This document shows, piece by piece, positions 1 through 8,807 of a stretch of DNA of 64,000 bases (position 1 is its first letter; each line of letters begins with the position of its first letter). A program made the translations under genes and the position numbers. The stretch comes from Caldilineaceae bacterium (GTDB lineage: Bacteria; Chloroflexota; Anaerolineae; Caldilineales; Caldilineaceae). The stretch covers positions 124,001-188,000 of the forward strand of contig JAHBVH010000001.1 in NCBI GenBank assembly GCA_019637645.1, in the 5' to 3' direction. The notes beneath the pieces were generated by a model. It saw nothing but the letters and a program-made list of their open reading frames with translations, did not search any database and was not told the origin of the DNA.

Positions 1-553
1 CCGCGGCCAGAAAGATCAGCGAGGCGATCAGATTGAGCACAACATAGCGAATGCCACCACTGATCTGGGCTGCCTGTCCACCAAGCGTTAATAAGACAAA
101 GCTTGCCATTAACAACACTTCAAAAAAGACGTAAAGATTAAAGAGATCACCGGCCAGGAAGGCCCCATTGACACCGACCAGCAGAAAAAGCAGCAGGGGA
201 TAGAAATTCATCCGATCACGCTCATCCAAGGTGCCCATGGCATAGGGCGTAATCGCCAGCGCCAAGATCCCGGTTAGCGTCAACATGATCGTGGTCAGTC
301 CATCGGCAATGAGGGTAATGCCAAAGGGCGCGGGCCAGAGACCCATTTGGAGAACAAGGCGCTGATCTTGGCCCACAGTTGCATAGAGCAGCCAAACGGT
401 CATTAGCAAATTCAGGACAACCGTCCCCAAGGCTAAGCTTTTCTGGACGCGCATCGTATAGCGATAGCCAGCTTGCGAAAAGACCAATCCAATGGCTGCC
501 GCACACATGGGCAGTACAATCGGCACGGCTAACCAATTTGAATTAAAATTCAT
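1..553 (-). CDS. mrpD: Mrp antiporter subunit D (partial, C-terminus off window)
   Basis: The first 184 codons of a membrane protein of the NuoN/MrpD antiporter family. It should be one of the ion-translocating subunits of the multi-subunit Na+/H+ antiporter in the cytoplasmic membrane. Reading starts at ATG 553 (MNFNSNWLAVPI) and overlaps the mrpC stop by four bases (ATGA), the usual sign of translational coupling. Visible hallmarks are the hydrophobic N-terminus and the segment GDLFNLYVFFEVLLMASF with its conserved Glu, followed by LLTLGG, which is typical of MrpD rather than NuoN. The gene runs off the left edge, so the remaining helices and any mrpE/F/G genes lie outside. The family call is firm; ion specificity cannot be read from sequence. 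Confidence 0.9.
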   Translation of the reverse strand, partial: MNFNSNWLAVPIVLPMCAAAIGLVFSQAGYRYTMRVQKSLALGTVVLNLLMTVWLLYATVGQDQRLVLQMGLWPAPFGITLIADGLTTIMLTLTGILALAITPYAMGTLDERDRMNFYPLLLFLLVGVNGAFLAGDLFNLYVFFEVLLMASFVLLTLGGQAAQISGGIRYVVLNLIASLIFLAA

Positions 554-1050
554 AGATCAATTACTTCCTTGGCGATTTCTGGGCGGCGATTTCTGGGCGG
601 CGATTTCTGGGATCGGCGCTGGAGAAGGACTAAGGTGTCTTGATGATACTCATAGTCTTCTTCTTCGCGTGCCACCACCTTGGCATTGATGGCAAAGGGA
701 TCATCGGCGGTCAGCGCCATCCCTTCTTGATTTTTGACTAAGGCATGGCGGCGGTTGACCAAGACGACCATGAAAGCCGTGATGCCAAAACTAATCACGA
801 TCGCGGTCAAAATCAGTGCCTGGGGAAGTGGATCGACAAAGGCGCTAATGTCACCTGTGAAAGCCTCCTTGTCTACGACGATCGGTGGCAAGCCCCGCCG
901 AAAGCCACCGCCACTAAAAAGAAGTAAGTTGACTCCATGACCTAACAGCGTCAAGCCCAAGATCAGGCGAATGGCTGTTCGCTGGAGCATGAGATACGTT
1001 CCTGTGGTAAAGAGGACACCAATGACCAATGCCATCATTAACCCTGTCAT
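550..1050 (-). CDS. mrpC: Mrp antiporter subunit C (NuoK-like)
   Basis: A 166-residue NuoK/MrpC-type small membrane subunit. Three hydrophobic helices are visible in the first about 105 residues (MTGLMMALVIGVLFTTGTYL, the LILGLTLLGHGVNLLLF stretch, and ALILTAIVISFGITAFMVVL). The second contains the GHGVN motif expected of the family. The C-terminal about 50 residues are a polar, charged tail (KVVAREEEDYEYHQD...), longer than in many homologues and probably cytoplasmic. The start overlaps the mrpB stop by three bases and its stop overlaps the mrpD start, so the subunits should be translated together. It serves the Na+/H+ antiporter complex for pH and sodium homeostasis. Confidence 0.9.
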   Translation of the reverse strand: MTGLMMALVIGVLFTTGTYLMLQRTAIRLILGLTLLGHGVNLLLFSGGGFRRGLPPIVVDKEAFTGDISAFVDPLPQALILTAIVISFGITAFMVVLVNRRHALVKNQEGMALTADDPFAINAKVVAREEEDYEYHQDTLVLLQRRSQKSPPRNRRPEIAKEVIDL

Positions 1051-1538
1051 GCTTTATCTCCTGCGGTAACTGCGCTATTTGCTTCGCTGGCTGTTTCTGG
1101 CAGATAGATCAGTGGCTCTTCCAGGCTTTTATCACTATTGCCCAAGCCTAAAAGATAGGAGGTGACCACCCCAATGACGACACAAAAGACGCCAATGTCA
1201 AAGAGCATGGGGGTACCCAACTCCAACGTGAGGGTCCCGATCGTGCCCTTCCACCAGACACCATAGAAAAAGCCGCCTTGCAACAGACCGATGAACGCGG
1301 CGAGGACGGCCATTAGCAAGCCTATGCCCATGAGCGGCTGCAAGTATGGGCCAACCGTTTGGCGCACATATCCATCGCCCCGGCTCAAGATCTGCAATTG
1401 GAAAGCCGCGGCCACCACCAACCCGGCAATAAAGCCGCCCCCTGGGCTATTGTGTCCGGCTAGCAACAAAATGATGGCAATGACTAACAAGATGGGGGTC
1501 AACAAACGGTCGAGTAAGCGTAGATATAATTCAGTCAT
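1047..1538 (-). CDS. mrpB: Mrp antiporter subunit B
   Basis: A 163-residue MrpB/MnhB-family membrane protein. Starting at ATG 1538 gives MTELYLRLLDRLLTPILLV, then the diagnostic HNSPGGGFIAGLV motif near residue 30 and further helices up to VVTSYLLGLG. An AGGGG-like ribosome site sits about nine bases upstream of this ATG; the in-frame ATG at 1544 is too close to that site, and longer in-frame extensions lie inside mrpA. The start lies eight bases inside the end of mrpA. It is a structural subunit of the antiporter, needed with A, C and D for assembly. Confidence 0.9.
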   Translation of the reverse strand: MTELYLRLLDRLLTPILLVIAIILLLAGHNSPGGGFIAGLVVAAAFQLQILSRGDGYVRQTVGPYLQPLMGIGLLMAVLAAFIGLLQGGFFYGVWWKGTIGTLTLELGTPMLFDIGVFCVVIGVVTSYLLGLGNSDKSLEEPLIYLPETASEANSAVTAGDKA

Positions 1539-3924
1539 GGGCATTTTCCCCTTCTTGCGTTTGTTGGATGGCTGGTGGCTTGGCGGGCAAGGGGGCCAAG
1601 AGGCGCAACCGCGAGGCCCGCAAGAGCCCATAGCCACCCAACGCCGCAATGGCGAGTACGGTGATCTCGCCCAGCGTGTCAAAACCGCGAAAATCCACCA
1701 AAATGACATTGACAATGTTGCCACCATGGGCTGCGGGTACGGCGTTGAGCGAAAAGAAATCGCTAATACTGGGGGCATAGGGCTGGGCCACACTAAAGAG
1801 GGTCAGGACAAAGCCGCCACAGCCGACGGCCAACGCAACCAGGAGGTTGCGCCACTGGACCAGCCGCGGCGTTTCCACCCGTACAATGGGCGGAATGCGA
1901 AAGAAGACCATCACGAGTAGGACCACGGTCAACACTTCAATTAGGAGCTGCGTGATGGCAAGATCCGGCGCCCCAAAGAAGACAAAGACCATGGTCACGA
2001 CCATGCCGACTACCCCAATGGTGATGATCGCACTGAGCCGATCCTGGGTGCGTACTGTCGCAATCGCCGCAAAAATCGCTAACCCAGCCAAGACCGCTTC
2101 ATGAAAGGCTGGTATGGCTTGCCAGTTAATATTGAATTCCGCTGCCCCATTTAACCGTACCGTGACATAGAGCACGACACTAACCAAACAGAGGAGTGTA
2201 ATGCTGATCTGGCCCGCCAGTTGTCCCCCTTGTACCACCCGCGTTGTCACGCGTGCTAGGTCATAGCTGCGCTGATAGAGCCAGTCAAAGGCTTGCGTAC
2301 CTGTCAACCAAGCGGGCGGATAGATGAAGAGCGCACGTAGCCGGTCGCGTTGCCAGGCAATGGTCGCCCCCAGTGCAATCGCCAACAAACTGATTAGAAA
2401 GATGGGGGTAAAGCCATGCCATAGCGCCAAATGAACTTCTATTTTCTCATTGGCAATTGCGCTAGCCGGTGCGCCAAAGAGGCCCTTTTCGACCCAACCG
2501 AGCATAAAAGGAATGGCCGTGCCCAGCACCGTCAACGCCAACGCGGGTAATACAAACCAGAAGGAGGGGGCATGGTGGATATGGGCAGGATGGTCGCTCG
2601 AAGCTTGGGGGCGGTAAAAGGCTTCCCAGAGTAGCGTCAAACTATAGCCAACAAAGAGCGCACCACCAAGCGCAGCTGTCCATAGACCAAGCTGCCCAAT
2701 CAGGGCGTTGTTGTAGGTAGCGTGATGATAAAAGGTTTCGAGCAAGGTTTCTTTGGCCAAAAAACCGAAGAGTGGTGGCAAGCCAGCCATCGATAACCCC
2801 GCCAGGGTGGCCGTTCCCGCCACCCACGGCATTGTTTGGCGCAGATTGGCTAGCTGGCGTAGATCGCGGGTTCCCGTTGCATGATCAATAATCCCTGCCA
2901 CCATAAAGAGCGGGCCTTTATAGAGCGCATGGGCTAGAATCGCGACGACCGCGGCGATATAGGCTTCTTCGCTGGAAAAAGCCAACAACATGACAATAAT
3001 CCCGAGCTGGCTAATCGTGGCATTCGCCAGCAGCGCTTTCATGTCATAATAGCGAAAAGCACTGATCGCGCCCAGTAACATGGTGATCCCACCAGTGAGC
3101 AACAGCCCCCAGAACCAGAGTGAGCTATCACTCAGGGCTGGGTGTAGCCGTGCCAGCAGATAGATCCCAGCTTTGACCATGGTCGCCGAATGTAAATAGG
3201 AACTGGCTGGCGTAGGCGCCGCCATGGCCCCAGGGAGCCAAAAGTGAAAGGGAAATTGGGCCGATTTGGTAAAAGCCCCGAGCAAGATCAGCACTGTAGC
3301 GGCTAGATAATAGGGGTGATCTTGCCCGGAAACTTGGGCAATCATCTCGCTAATCCGATAAGTGCCACTGCCCATGCCCAAAAGGATCAGCCCGGCCAGC
3401 ATAGCTAGCGCGCCCATGCCTGTCACAATGAGCGCTGTGCGGGCACCAGCCAATGCATTCTCATCATCATGTTTATAGGAGATCAACAAATAGCTGGTAA
3501 TGCTGGTGCCTTCCCAAAAGACAAAGAGGGCTAGCAGATTATCGGCCCAAACCAACCCCAACATGCTAGCCATGAAGAGGAAGAGCAGGCTATAAAAGTA
3601 GCCTTGGCGGCTGTCACCTTCTAAGTAGTAGGCGGTATAGAGGGCGACAGCCGTGCCAATGCCGGTGACGATCAAGCCAAAGAACAGGGAAAGACCATCG
3701 AGGCGAAAGCTAAGCTCAAGCCCCAATGCTGGCGACCATTGAATTTGCTCACTAAGATAGTGACCATTGGCGACGGCCCCGATCTGCATGAGCTGCCAGC
3801 CCGTTACAATGGCCGGGGGCACCGCGGCCAGCCAACCGGCAAAGGCGAAACGATGCGGGCGCAGCAGCCAAAGCACCGGACTCGTCAGCGCGAGTAGTAA
3901 GAGGTGGATGACAAAAATAGACAC
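1531..3924 (-). CDS. mrpA: Mrp antiporter large subunit A
   Basis: A 797-residue polytopic membrane protein, the normal length for MrpA, starting at GTG 3924. The N-terminal two thirds is the NuoL-type proton-translocating domain: FWEGTS carries the conserved Glu138, GAFTKSAQFPFHFWLPGAM carries Lys220, and SSYLHSATMVKAG follows with His245 and Lys251. The last about 200 residues are the MrpA-specific extension, including the FGAPDLAITQLLIEVL motif and a DFRGFDTLGE segment. It is the first gene of the mrpA-B-C-D operon and forms the main ion path together with MrpD. The 451-bp divergent gap upstream should hold its promoter; no clean -35/-10 pair was found. Confidence 0.95.
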   Translation of the reverse strand: MSIFVIHLLLLALTSPVLWLLRPHRFAFAGWLAAVPPAIVTGWQLMQIGAVANGHYLSEQIQWSPALGLELSFRLDGLSLFFGLIVTGIGTAVALYTAYYLEGDSRQGYFYSLLFLFMASMLGLVWADNLLALFVFWEGTSITSYLLISYKHDDENALAGARTALIVTGMGALAMLAGLILLGMGSGTYRISEMIAQVSGQDHPYYLAATVLILLGAFTKSAQFPFHFWLPGAMAAPTPASSYLHSATMVKAGIYLLARLHPALSDSSLWFWGLLLTGGITMLLGAISAFRYYDMKALLANATISQLGIIVMLLAFSSEEAYIAAVVAILAHALYKGPLFMVAGIIDHATGTRDLRQLANLRQTMPWVAGTATLAGLSMAGLPPLFGFLAKETLLETFYHHATYNNALIGQLGLWTAALGGALFVGYSLTLLWEAFYRPQASSDHPAHIHHAPSFWFVLPALALTVLGTAIPFMLGWVEKGLFGAPASAIANEKIEVHLALWHGFTPIFLISLLAIALGATIAWQRDRLRALFIYPPAWLTGTQAFDWLYQRSYDLARVTTRVVQGGQLAGQISITLLCLVSVVLYVTVRLNGAAEFNINWQAIPAFHEAVLAGLAIFAAIATVRTQDRLSAIITIGVVGMVVTMVFVFFGAPDLAITQLLIEVLTVVLLVMVFFRIPPIVRVETPRLVQWRNLLVALAVGCGGFVLTLFSVAQPYAPSISDFFSLNAVPAAHGGNIVNVILVDFRGFDTLGEITVLAIAALGGYGLLRASRLRLLAPLPAKPPAIQQTQEGENAHD

Positions 3925-4375
3925 AGTAGAGTACCTGTTGGTTAGATTGGAACCGTTGCTTATAACAGTTTACATTTTTGTACTAGACCATGGCTGTGCT
4001 TCGGCAGAAATCGGAATACCGAACAGCACCGCCTACCTTGATGGAACACGTACCTATAAACCGCGATCGGCACAGCGTGGATTGACCAGGGATGGTTGGG
4101 TCGACCAAAAAAAATTCAGTCAGTGGTATACTGGCTGATTGCAAGTTGCATCGATTATAAAGCGTTTTCTCGATTAAAAACGTGGGTAGGATACAATAAT
4201 ATATGCTAAATCGTCAATTCATTGATGAATTTGTACAAAATTGAACTTATGCTTGCCCAGTCTCTTCTACAAAGCTTGCTTGGCACGCTGCCAACGCTCA
4301 CCACTGCTGCGTGCTGGACTAATCAGGCTACCATCATCAGGAGACAAAGTCCATTGGTTATCAACGAGGTAAGAA
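3925..4375. other. divergent intergenic region, no gene seen
   Basis: The region between the mrp operon (leftward) and the HAD gene (rightward). No supported coding frame. It is AT-richer than its neighbours around 4140-4240 and contains a -10-like TACAAT at 4192-4197 without a convincing -35 box. Promoters for both directions are expected here. Confidence 0.5.
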
Positions 4376-4978
4376 GTGAAAGCAATTCTTTTTGATTTGG
4401 GCCGGGTGTTGGTCCACTATGATCATCAGCAGACGCTCGCCGCTACGGCCGCGTTGGCACAGGTCACCGTCGCTGAGTTCCACACTTGGTTGCGCGATTT
4501 CAGTCAGCCTATGGGAGTTGGTGATCTGGATATCGAGGAGTTTCATGCCGCTTTTGTCGCTCGCTTTGACGGCGATATCGGCTTGGCTGAGCTGGTGACG
4601 GCCTTTGCCGCCGGCATTCAACGGGATGACGCGGCCTTGGCCTATGCGCTTACTTTGCAACAGCGCCCAGGTGTGACCGTTGCCATTATCAGTAATACTA
4701 ACGCAGTTCATGTGCATTGGCTTGATGAACAACTGCCCGAATTACGCGAATTTGATCTGGTGATCATGAGCAATGAAGTCGGGCTGCTCAAGCCGGACCC
4801 AGCGATCTTTACCACAGCGCTTGAACTGCTCGAGGTCGAACCGGGGCAAGCGCTCTTCATCGATGACATTGCCGAGAATGTGGACGCGGCATGTCGGCTC
4901 GGGCTCGCGGGGATTGTCCACCAAGATTGGACCGTAACCCGCCCTGCCACCGAAGATTGGCTTGCTGCCACAAGTTAG
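4376..4978 (+). CDS. HAD-superfamily phosphatase, YihX-like
   Basis: A 200-residue haloacid-dehalogenase-fold hydrolase starting at GTG 4376 with a GAGGT ribosome site five bases upstream. The N-terminal motif is ILFDLGRVLV: the nucleophile Asp7 is present and the usual second Asp is Gly, as in the YihX (glucose-1-phosphate phosphatase) branch. Motif II is ISNTN (about residue 105), followed by HVHWLDEQLPELREFD, which also recalls YihX. Motif III is the Lys of LLKPDP, and motif IV is FIDDIAEN. It probably dephosphorylates a small soluble metabolite; the substrate cannot be inferred. It stands alone, 38 bases before a radical SAM gene. Confidence 0.85.
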   Translation: MKAILFDLGRVLVHYDHQQTLAATAALAQVTVAEFHTWLRDFSQPMGVGDLDIEEFHAAFVARFDGDIGLAELVTAFAAGIQRDDAALAYALTLQQRPGVTVAIISNTNAVHVHWLDEQLPELREFDLVIMSNEVGLLKPDPAIFTTALELLEVEPGQALFIDDIAENVDAACRLGLAGIVHQDWTVTRPATEDWLAATS

Positions 4979-5016
4979 CTTCTCCACCGCGAAGCGTTGT
5001 CATGTATAATACAGGA

Positions 5017-5883
5017 ATGACTAAGCCGATCCTTCAGACGCCACGCCCTGCAAGCGGCGCCCTGACCAAAACTAGTGGTTTTTTGGCTGGCTTTACCCAT
5101 ACGCTACAGCCTTATATTGGCTGTCGTTTTGGCTGTGAATATTGCTACGTCAAAGGGTTGCAGGTTCATCGGTTGCACCAACCACTGGCTGAATGGGGGG
5201 ACTATGTGCATCCGCGCGTGGGGATCGACACGAAGTTGCGCCAAGAGGTCGGGCGGTTGGCGGCCAAACAAGCCTTAGCCCAGACCGCGATCTTTATGTC
5301 TAGCGCGACTGATCCCTACCAAGGGTTGGAGCGTCAGTGGCGGTTAAGCCGTGCTTGTTTGGATGTCTTGCTAGACTATCCGCCTGGCCTGCTGGTGATC
5401 CAGACGCGCTCTCCCTTGGTGGCAGAGGATTTTGCCCGTTTACACGCGTTGGGTGATCGTTGTTGGCTCAATTTTACGCTGGAAACTGACCGGGATGATG
5501 TTCGCCAAGCATTGACGCCGCGCTGTCCATCGATTGCGAAACGTCTACAGACCCTTCAGCAAGCCCAAGCCGCGGGGTTACAGGTTCAGATCACGGTGAG
5601 CCCCTGTCTGCCCTTTTCTAGTGTGCCCACCTTTGGCGAACTTTTATTGGCGCATGGGCAACGCGTCATTGTCGATACCTATACCAGTGGTGATGGTCAA
5701 GCCGGGCGGCGTACGGCCCAGACCCTGATCCCTGGGCTCTACCAGAACTTAGCCTGGGCCGACTGGCGTAGCGAAGAGGCCGCCCAAGCCCTCTATGACT
5801 GGCTCCATACCCAGATCGGTGAACGGGCTGGCTGGTCTCAGGCCGGTTTTGCCACGCTGACCAAGGCAATCACGGCAGCATAG
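5017..5883 (+). CDS. radical SAM protein, spore-photolyase-like (COG1533)
   Basis: A radical S-adenosylmethionine enzyme of 288 residues if started at ATG 5017 ([14 protein letters not shown]); ATG 5002 is also in frame. The iron-sulfur motif CRFGCEYCY (C-x3-C-x2-C) lies about 40 residues from the start, as in the SplB-related COG1533/Rv2578c group. Downstream are [12 protein letters not shown] and FTLETD, which are typical of this group. The family is widespread in bacteria that do not form spores and its substrate there is unknown, so a DNA-repair role is only a possibility. TATAAT at 5005-5010 lies seven bases before ATG 5017, so a leaderless transcript is conceivable, but no good -35 is seen. 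Confidence 0.85.
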   Translation: MTKPILQTPRPASGALTKTSGFLAGFTHTLQPYIGCRFGCEYCYVKGLQVHRLHQPLAEWGDYVHPRVGIDTKLRQEVGRLAAKQALAQTAIFMSSATDPYQGLERQWRLSRACLDVLLDYPPGLLVIQTRSPLVAEDFARLHALGDRCWLNFTLETDRDDVRQALTPRCPSIAKRLQTLQQAQAAGLQVQITVSPCLPFSSVPTFGELLLAHGQRVIVDTYTSGDGQAGRRTAQTLIPGLYQNLAWADWRSEEAAQALYDWLHTQIGERAGWSQAGFATLTKAITAA

Positions 5884-5963
5884 AGGGTGCTTCCCACTTT
5901 TGGCTTGCTGCCGTAGCTGTCATCATTTTACCACGATCTAACATAACCAAGGAGAGAGCACTT

Positions 5964-6851
5964 ATGGCCCTATATGGCGGCATTGAAGCGGGCGGCACAA
6001 AATTTGTCTGTGCGATTGGCACCGGCCCCGATGATATTCGTGCCGAAACGCGCTTCCCTACCAGTTCCCCAGAGCAAGCAATTCACGCGGCAATCGCTTT
6101 CTTTCAAGCCCATCAACAGGACGAACCGTTGACTGCCATCGGCGTCGCTTCGTTTGGCCCCGTTGATCCCAATCCCGCATCACCAACCTTTGGGTACATC
6201 ACCACTACCCCTAAGCCGGGGTGGGCGCACACCAACTTTGTCGGGCCGCTGCGCGAAGCCTTGGGCCTCCCCGTTGGTTTTGATACGGATGTCAACGGGG
6301 CTGCTTTGGGCGAATATCGTTGGGGCGCGGCGCAAAAGCTCGACACCTTTCTCTATTTGACCATTGGCACGGGGCTTGGTGGTGGTGGCATGGTGAACGG
6401 CAAGTTGCTTCATGGCCTGATGCACCCCGAAATGGGCCATATCTTGATCCCCCATAATTGGGATGCCGATCCATACGCGGGGTTCTGCCCCTATCATGGC
6501 GATTGTTGGGAAGGGCTGGCGGCGGGGCCAGCCTTGGAGGGCCGCTGGCAGACCAAAGCCGAGACTTTGCCGCCTGATCACCCGGCGTGGGAGCTAGAGG
6601 CCCACTATCTAGCGTTGGGCTTGGTCAACCTGATCTGTACACTCTCGCCCCAACGAGTGATTATGGGCGGTGGGGTCATGGATCAACAACACCTCTTTCC
6701 GTTGATCCACAATCATGTCTATACCATGCTCAATGGGTATCTACAAGCGCCCCAGATTTTGGAGAATATGGACAGCTACATTGTTCCGCCTGGGTTAGGG
6801 AGTCGCGCGGGCGTGTTGGGCGCCATTGCCTTGGCGCAAGCTGCCGTGTAG
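5964..6851 (+). CDS. ROK-family fructokinase
   Basis: A 295-residue sugar kinase of the ROK family, fructokinase (ScrK/GmuE) branch, phosphorylating fructose or a related hexose with ATP. The ATP phosphate loop [10 protein letters not shown] is at residues 5-14. The catalytic base is Asp109 in FDTDVNGAA, and [10 protein letters not shown] follows. The zinc-binding set H159, C175, H178 and C181 lies in the segment from HPEMGH to [10 protein letters not shown], which is diagnostic for this branch. The ribosome site AAGGAGAG precedes ATG 5964. It converges with the Uma2 gene, 22 bp away. Together with galT nearby it suggests hexose use, but the two are not in one operon. Confidence 0.9.
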   Translation: MALYGGIEAGGTKFVCAIGTGPDDIRAETRFPTSSPEQAIHAAIAFFQAHQQDEPLTAIGVASFGPVDPNPASPTFGYITTTPKPGWAHTNFVGPLREALGLPVGFDTDVNGAALGEYRWGAAQKLDTFLYLTIGTGLGGGGMVNGKLLHGLMHPEMGHILIPHNWDADPYAGFCPYHGDCWEGLAAGPALEGRWQTKAETLPPDHPAWELEAHYLALGLVNLICTLSPQRVIMGGGVMDQQHLFPLIHNHVYTMLNGYLQAPQILENMDSYIVPPGLGSRAGVLGAIALAQAAV

Positions 6852-6873
6852 TGGTTGTGAAGGCGATATTGTG

Positions 6874-7569
6874 TTATGTACGCTGCTGGCGTAGTGCCGC
6901 GATCTCTGTCCGTAAGCGGACGTTTTCTGCTTCAGCTACAGCGGCGCGCTGGGCTTCTTGCTCGGCCAGATCGACAGCCTCATCCAAACTGGGCACAGGC
7001 TGTCCGCTGGTTGGCTCGATCACGCGTAATAACTTGCCTTCTGGGCGCAAAATTGCCTGTAATTCGGTACTAAAGATCTCGCCATCTTCATTAGAAGGCA
7101 GCAATACATACTCGCCATCAACCAACTGATAACCCATAAACTGCTGTTCAAGATACTCATGCAGGGGATCAAAAAGAAAATATTCTTGAACCCCCAAAGA
7201 GGCGTAAAGGGAAGGTTTACTTACCGTATCTTCGCTGGTTGTTTCCTTGGAAGTGATCTCAAAAATCACACAAGGTGTCGCCTTTTCTTCCCAGGTCTTG
7301 AAGGAGCGACGATCTTGTTTGCCCACATTTTTGACGACCATGAGATCGGGGGCTTTGCGCGCCTTGGCATTTCCTTCGCGGTAATAGAGAAACATATTGC
7401 CAACCACGTAGACATCTTGTTTGCGAAAATAAAGGCGTAATGCGCTTAATAACTGTAAGATTGCTAAAATGTGAACTTCTGTCTCAGCCATAGGTTGTCC
7501 GTCCGATGTGGGGTATTCAATGGGCGTTGGCTTGGTTATAGGTGAGTGTTCAATGGCAAGTGTACTCAT
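6874..7569 (-). CDS. Uma2-family (DUF820) putative endonuclease
   Basis: A 231-residue protein of the Uma2/DUF820 family, a restriction-endonuclease-like fold common in cyanobacteria and Chloroflexota. Start at ATG 7569, preceded by AAGGAGA; in-frame codons further upstream lack such a site. The PD-(D/E)xK core is visible: APDLMVV (Asp) and VIFEITSKET (Glu and Lys). The fold continues to EYFLFDP and GYQLVDGEY. The last about 35 residues form a predicted coiled coil (LAEQEAQRAAVAEAENVRL). Cellular targets of this family are not established, so endonuclease is a fold-based name. Confidence 0.85.
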   Translation of the reverse strand: MSTLAIEHSPITKPTPIEYPTSDGQPMAETEVHILAILQLLSALRLYFRKQDVYVVGNMFLYYREGNAKARKAPDLMVVKNVGKQDRRSFKTWEEKATPCVIFEITSKETTSEDTVSKPSLYASLGVQEYFLFDPLHEYLEQQFMGYQLVDGEYVLLPSNEDGEIFSTELQAILRPEGKLLRVIEPTSGQPVPSLDEAVDLAEQEAQRAAVAEAENVRLRTEIAALRQQRT

Positions 7570-7658
7570 TGCAATTTGTCTCCTTGTGACAGGCCGCAAC
7601 ATGGCTGAAATTATACCATACCCATCCTTCATGATAGAATCAGGCTATTGGAACAAGC

Positions 7659-7664
7659 TTGACA
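7659..7664 (+). promoter_or_regulatory. -35-like box upstream of galT
   Basis: A perfect TTGACA lies 22 bases before the galT ATG. No good -10 box sits at normal spacing without overlapping the start codon, so this is only a candidate promoter element. Confidence 0.25.
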
Positions 7665-7686
7665 CTAGCAAGAAATTCGAATACCT

Positions 7687-8766
7687 ATGAATCAATCTGT
7701 GCTTACTCAATCCCCCCATGCCCCTGCTTTCGAGCCAACCGAGCATCCGCACCGACGGCGTAATCTACTGACCGGCGAGTGGGTATTGGTCTCGCCGCAC
7801 CGCACCAAGCGCCCGTGGCAAGGTCAGGTGGAGAAAGGCACGCCCGACCAGCGGCCAGCCTACGATCCGACCTGTTACTTATGTCCGGGCAATGAGCGGG
7901 CGGGTGGCAAGCAAAATCCCGCGTATACGAATACCTTTGTCTTTGAGAATGACTTTGCGGCTCTCTTGCCCGATGGGCCGCGCGGTGATGTGAGTGATGG
8001 GGCATTTTTCCAGATGGTTGCCGAGACGGGCCGCAGCCGTGTGATCTGCTTTAGCCCCCGCCATGACCTTACCCTGCCGGAAATGGCCGTACCCGATATT
8101 CGGCGCGTGGTTGATGTGTGGGCCACACAGATCATCGAATTGGGAAGCCTACCCGATATTAATTATGTGCAGCTCTTTGAAAACAAGGGCGCGGCTATGG
8201 GGGCTTCCAATCCCCACCCGCATGGTCAACTTTGGGCCAATTACAGTATGCCCCAGGAGCCAGCCAAGGAAGATGAGCAGCAACGTGCCTACTACGCGGC
8301 CCATCAACAGCCGCTTCTCCTCGATTATTTGGCCGCAGAGCTCCAAGCGGCAGAGCGCATTGTGGTTGCTAATGAAGCTTGGGTAGCGTTGGTGCCTTTT
8401 TGGGCCGTCTGGCCTTTTGAAACCATCCTCTTACCAAGGCGACATGTGGTGCAACTACCTGACCTAACCGGCCCCGAACGCGATGGGCTGGCCGATATCC
8501 TCAAGCGCTTGCTGACGCGGTATGACAATCTTTTTGAAACGAGCTTTCCCTACTCGATGGGCTGGCACGGTCAGCCAACCGATGGTCAGCACCATGCCCA
8601 TTGGCAGCTTCATGCGCACTTTTACCCGCCGCTTCTGCGTTCGGCTACGGTGAAGAAGTTCATGGTGGGGTATGAGATGTTGGGGAATCCCCAGCGGGAC
8701 ATTACCGCCGAACAAGCCGCGGCACGTTTGCGGGCACTGAGCGAAGTTCACTATAAACAAGGGTAA
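7687..8766 (+). CDS. galT: galactose-1-phosphate uridylyltransferase
   Basis: A 359-residue GalT of the histidine-triad superfamily. It transfers UMP between UDP-glucose and galactose-1-phosphate in the Leloir pathway. The active site NPHPHGQ is present with the nucleophile His179 and the zinc-type His177. The other metal ligands are C63 and C66 (CYLCPG) and His126 (SPRHD). The [18 protein letters not shown]-terminus and the C-terminal HFYPPLLRS segment also match the family. No strong ribosome site precedes ATG 7687. No galK or galE is adjacent. A palindrome follows the stop codon. Confidence 0.95.
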   Translation: MNQSVLTQSPHAPAFEPTEHPHRRRNLLTGEWVLVSPHRTKRPWQGQVEKGTPDQRPAYDPTCYLCPGNERAGGKQNPAYTNTFVFENDFAALLPDGPRGDVSDGAFFQMVAETGRSRVICFSPRHDLTLPEMAVPDIRRVVDVWATQIIELGSLPDINYVQLFENKGAAMGASNPHPHGQLWANYSMPQEPAKEDEQQRAYYAAHQQPLLLDYLAAELQAAERIVVANEAWVALVPFWAVWPFETILLPRRHVVQLPDLTGPERDGLADILKRLLTRYDNLFETSFPYSMGWHGQPTDGQHHAHWQLHAHFYPPLLRSATVKKFMVGYEMLGNPQRDITAEQAAARLRALSEVHYKQG

Positions 8767-8771
8767 GCTTA

Positions 8772-8802
8772 AACCTGACAGGTTTGCCAAACCTGTCAGG
8801 TT
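8772..8802. terminator. palindrome between convergent genes; core-only copy of the AACCTGACAGG repeat
   Basis: A perfect inverted repeat with arms AACCTGACAGGTTTG / CAAACCTGTCAGGTT and almost no loop. It sits between the ends of galT (+) and the binding-protein gene (-), so it may terminate both. There is no T-run. It belongs to the dispersed palindrome family reported in the findings. Confidence 0.55.
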
Positions 8803-8807
8803 GCTGG

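Noticed and set aside
1291..1920. 209-codon plus-strand frame opposite mrpA/mrpB
   Set aside because: It lies fully antisense to two well-supported antiporter genes and has no recognisable domain; it is a by-product of GC-rich coding.
5005..5019. Leaderless transcription of the radical SAM gene from TATAAT
   Set aside because: The spacing to ATG 5017 is suggestive, but there is no -35 box and other genes here mostly have normal ribosome sites, so it is not claimed.
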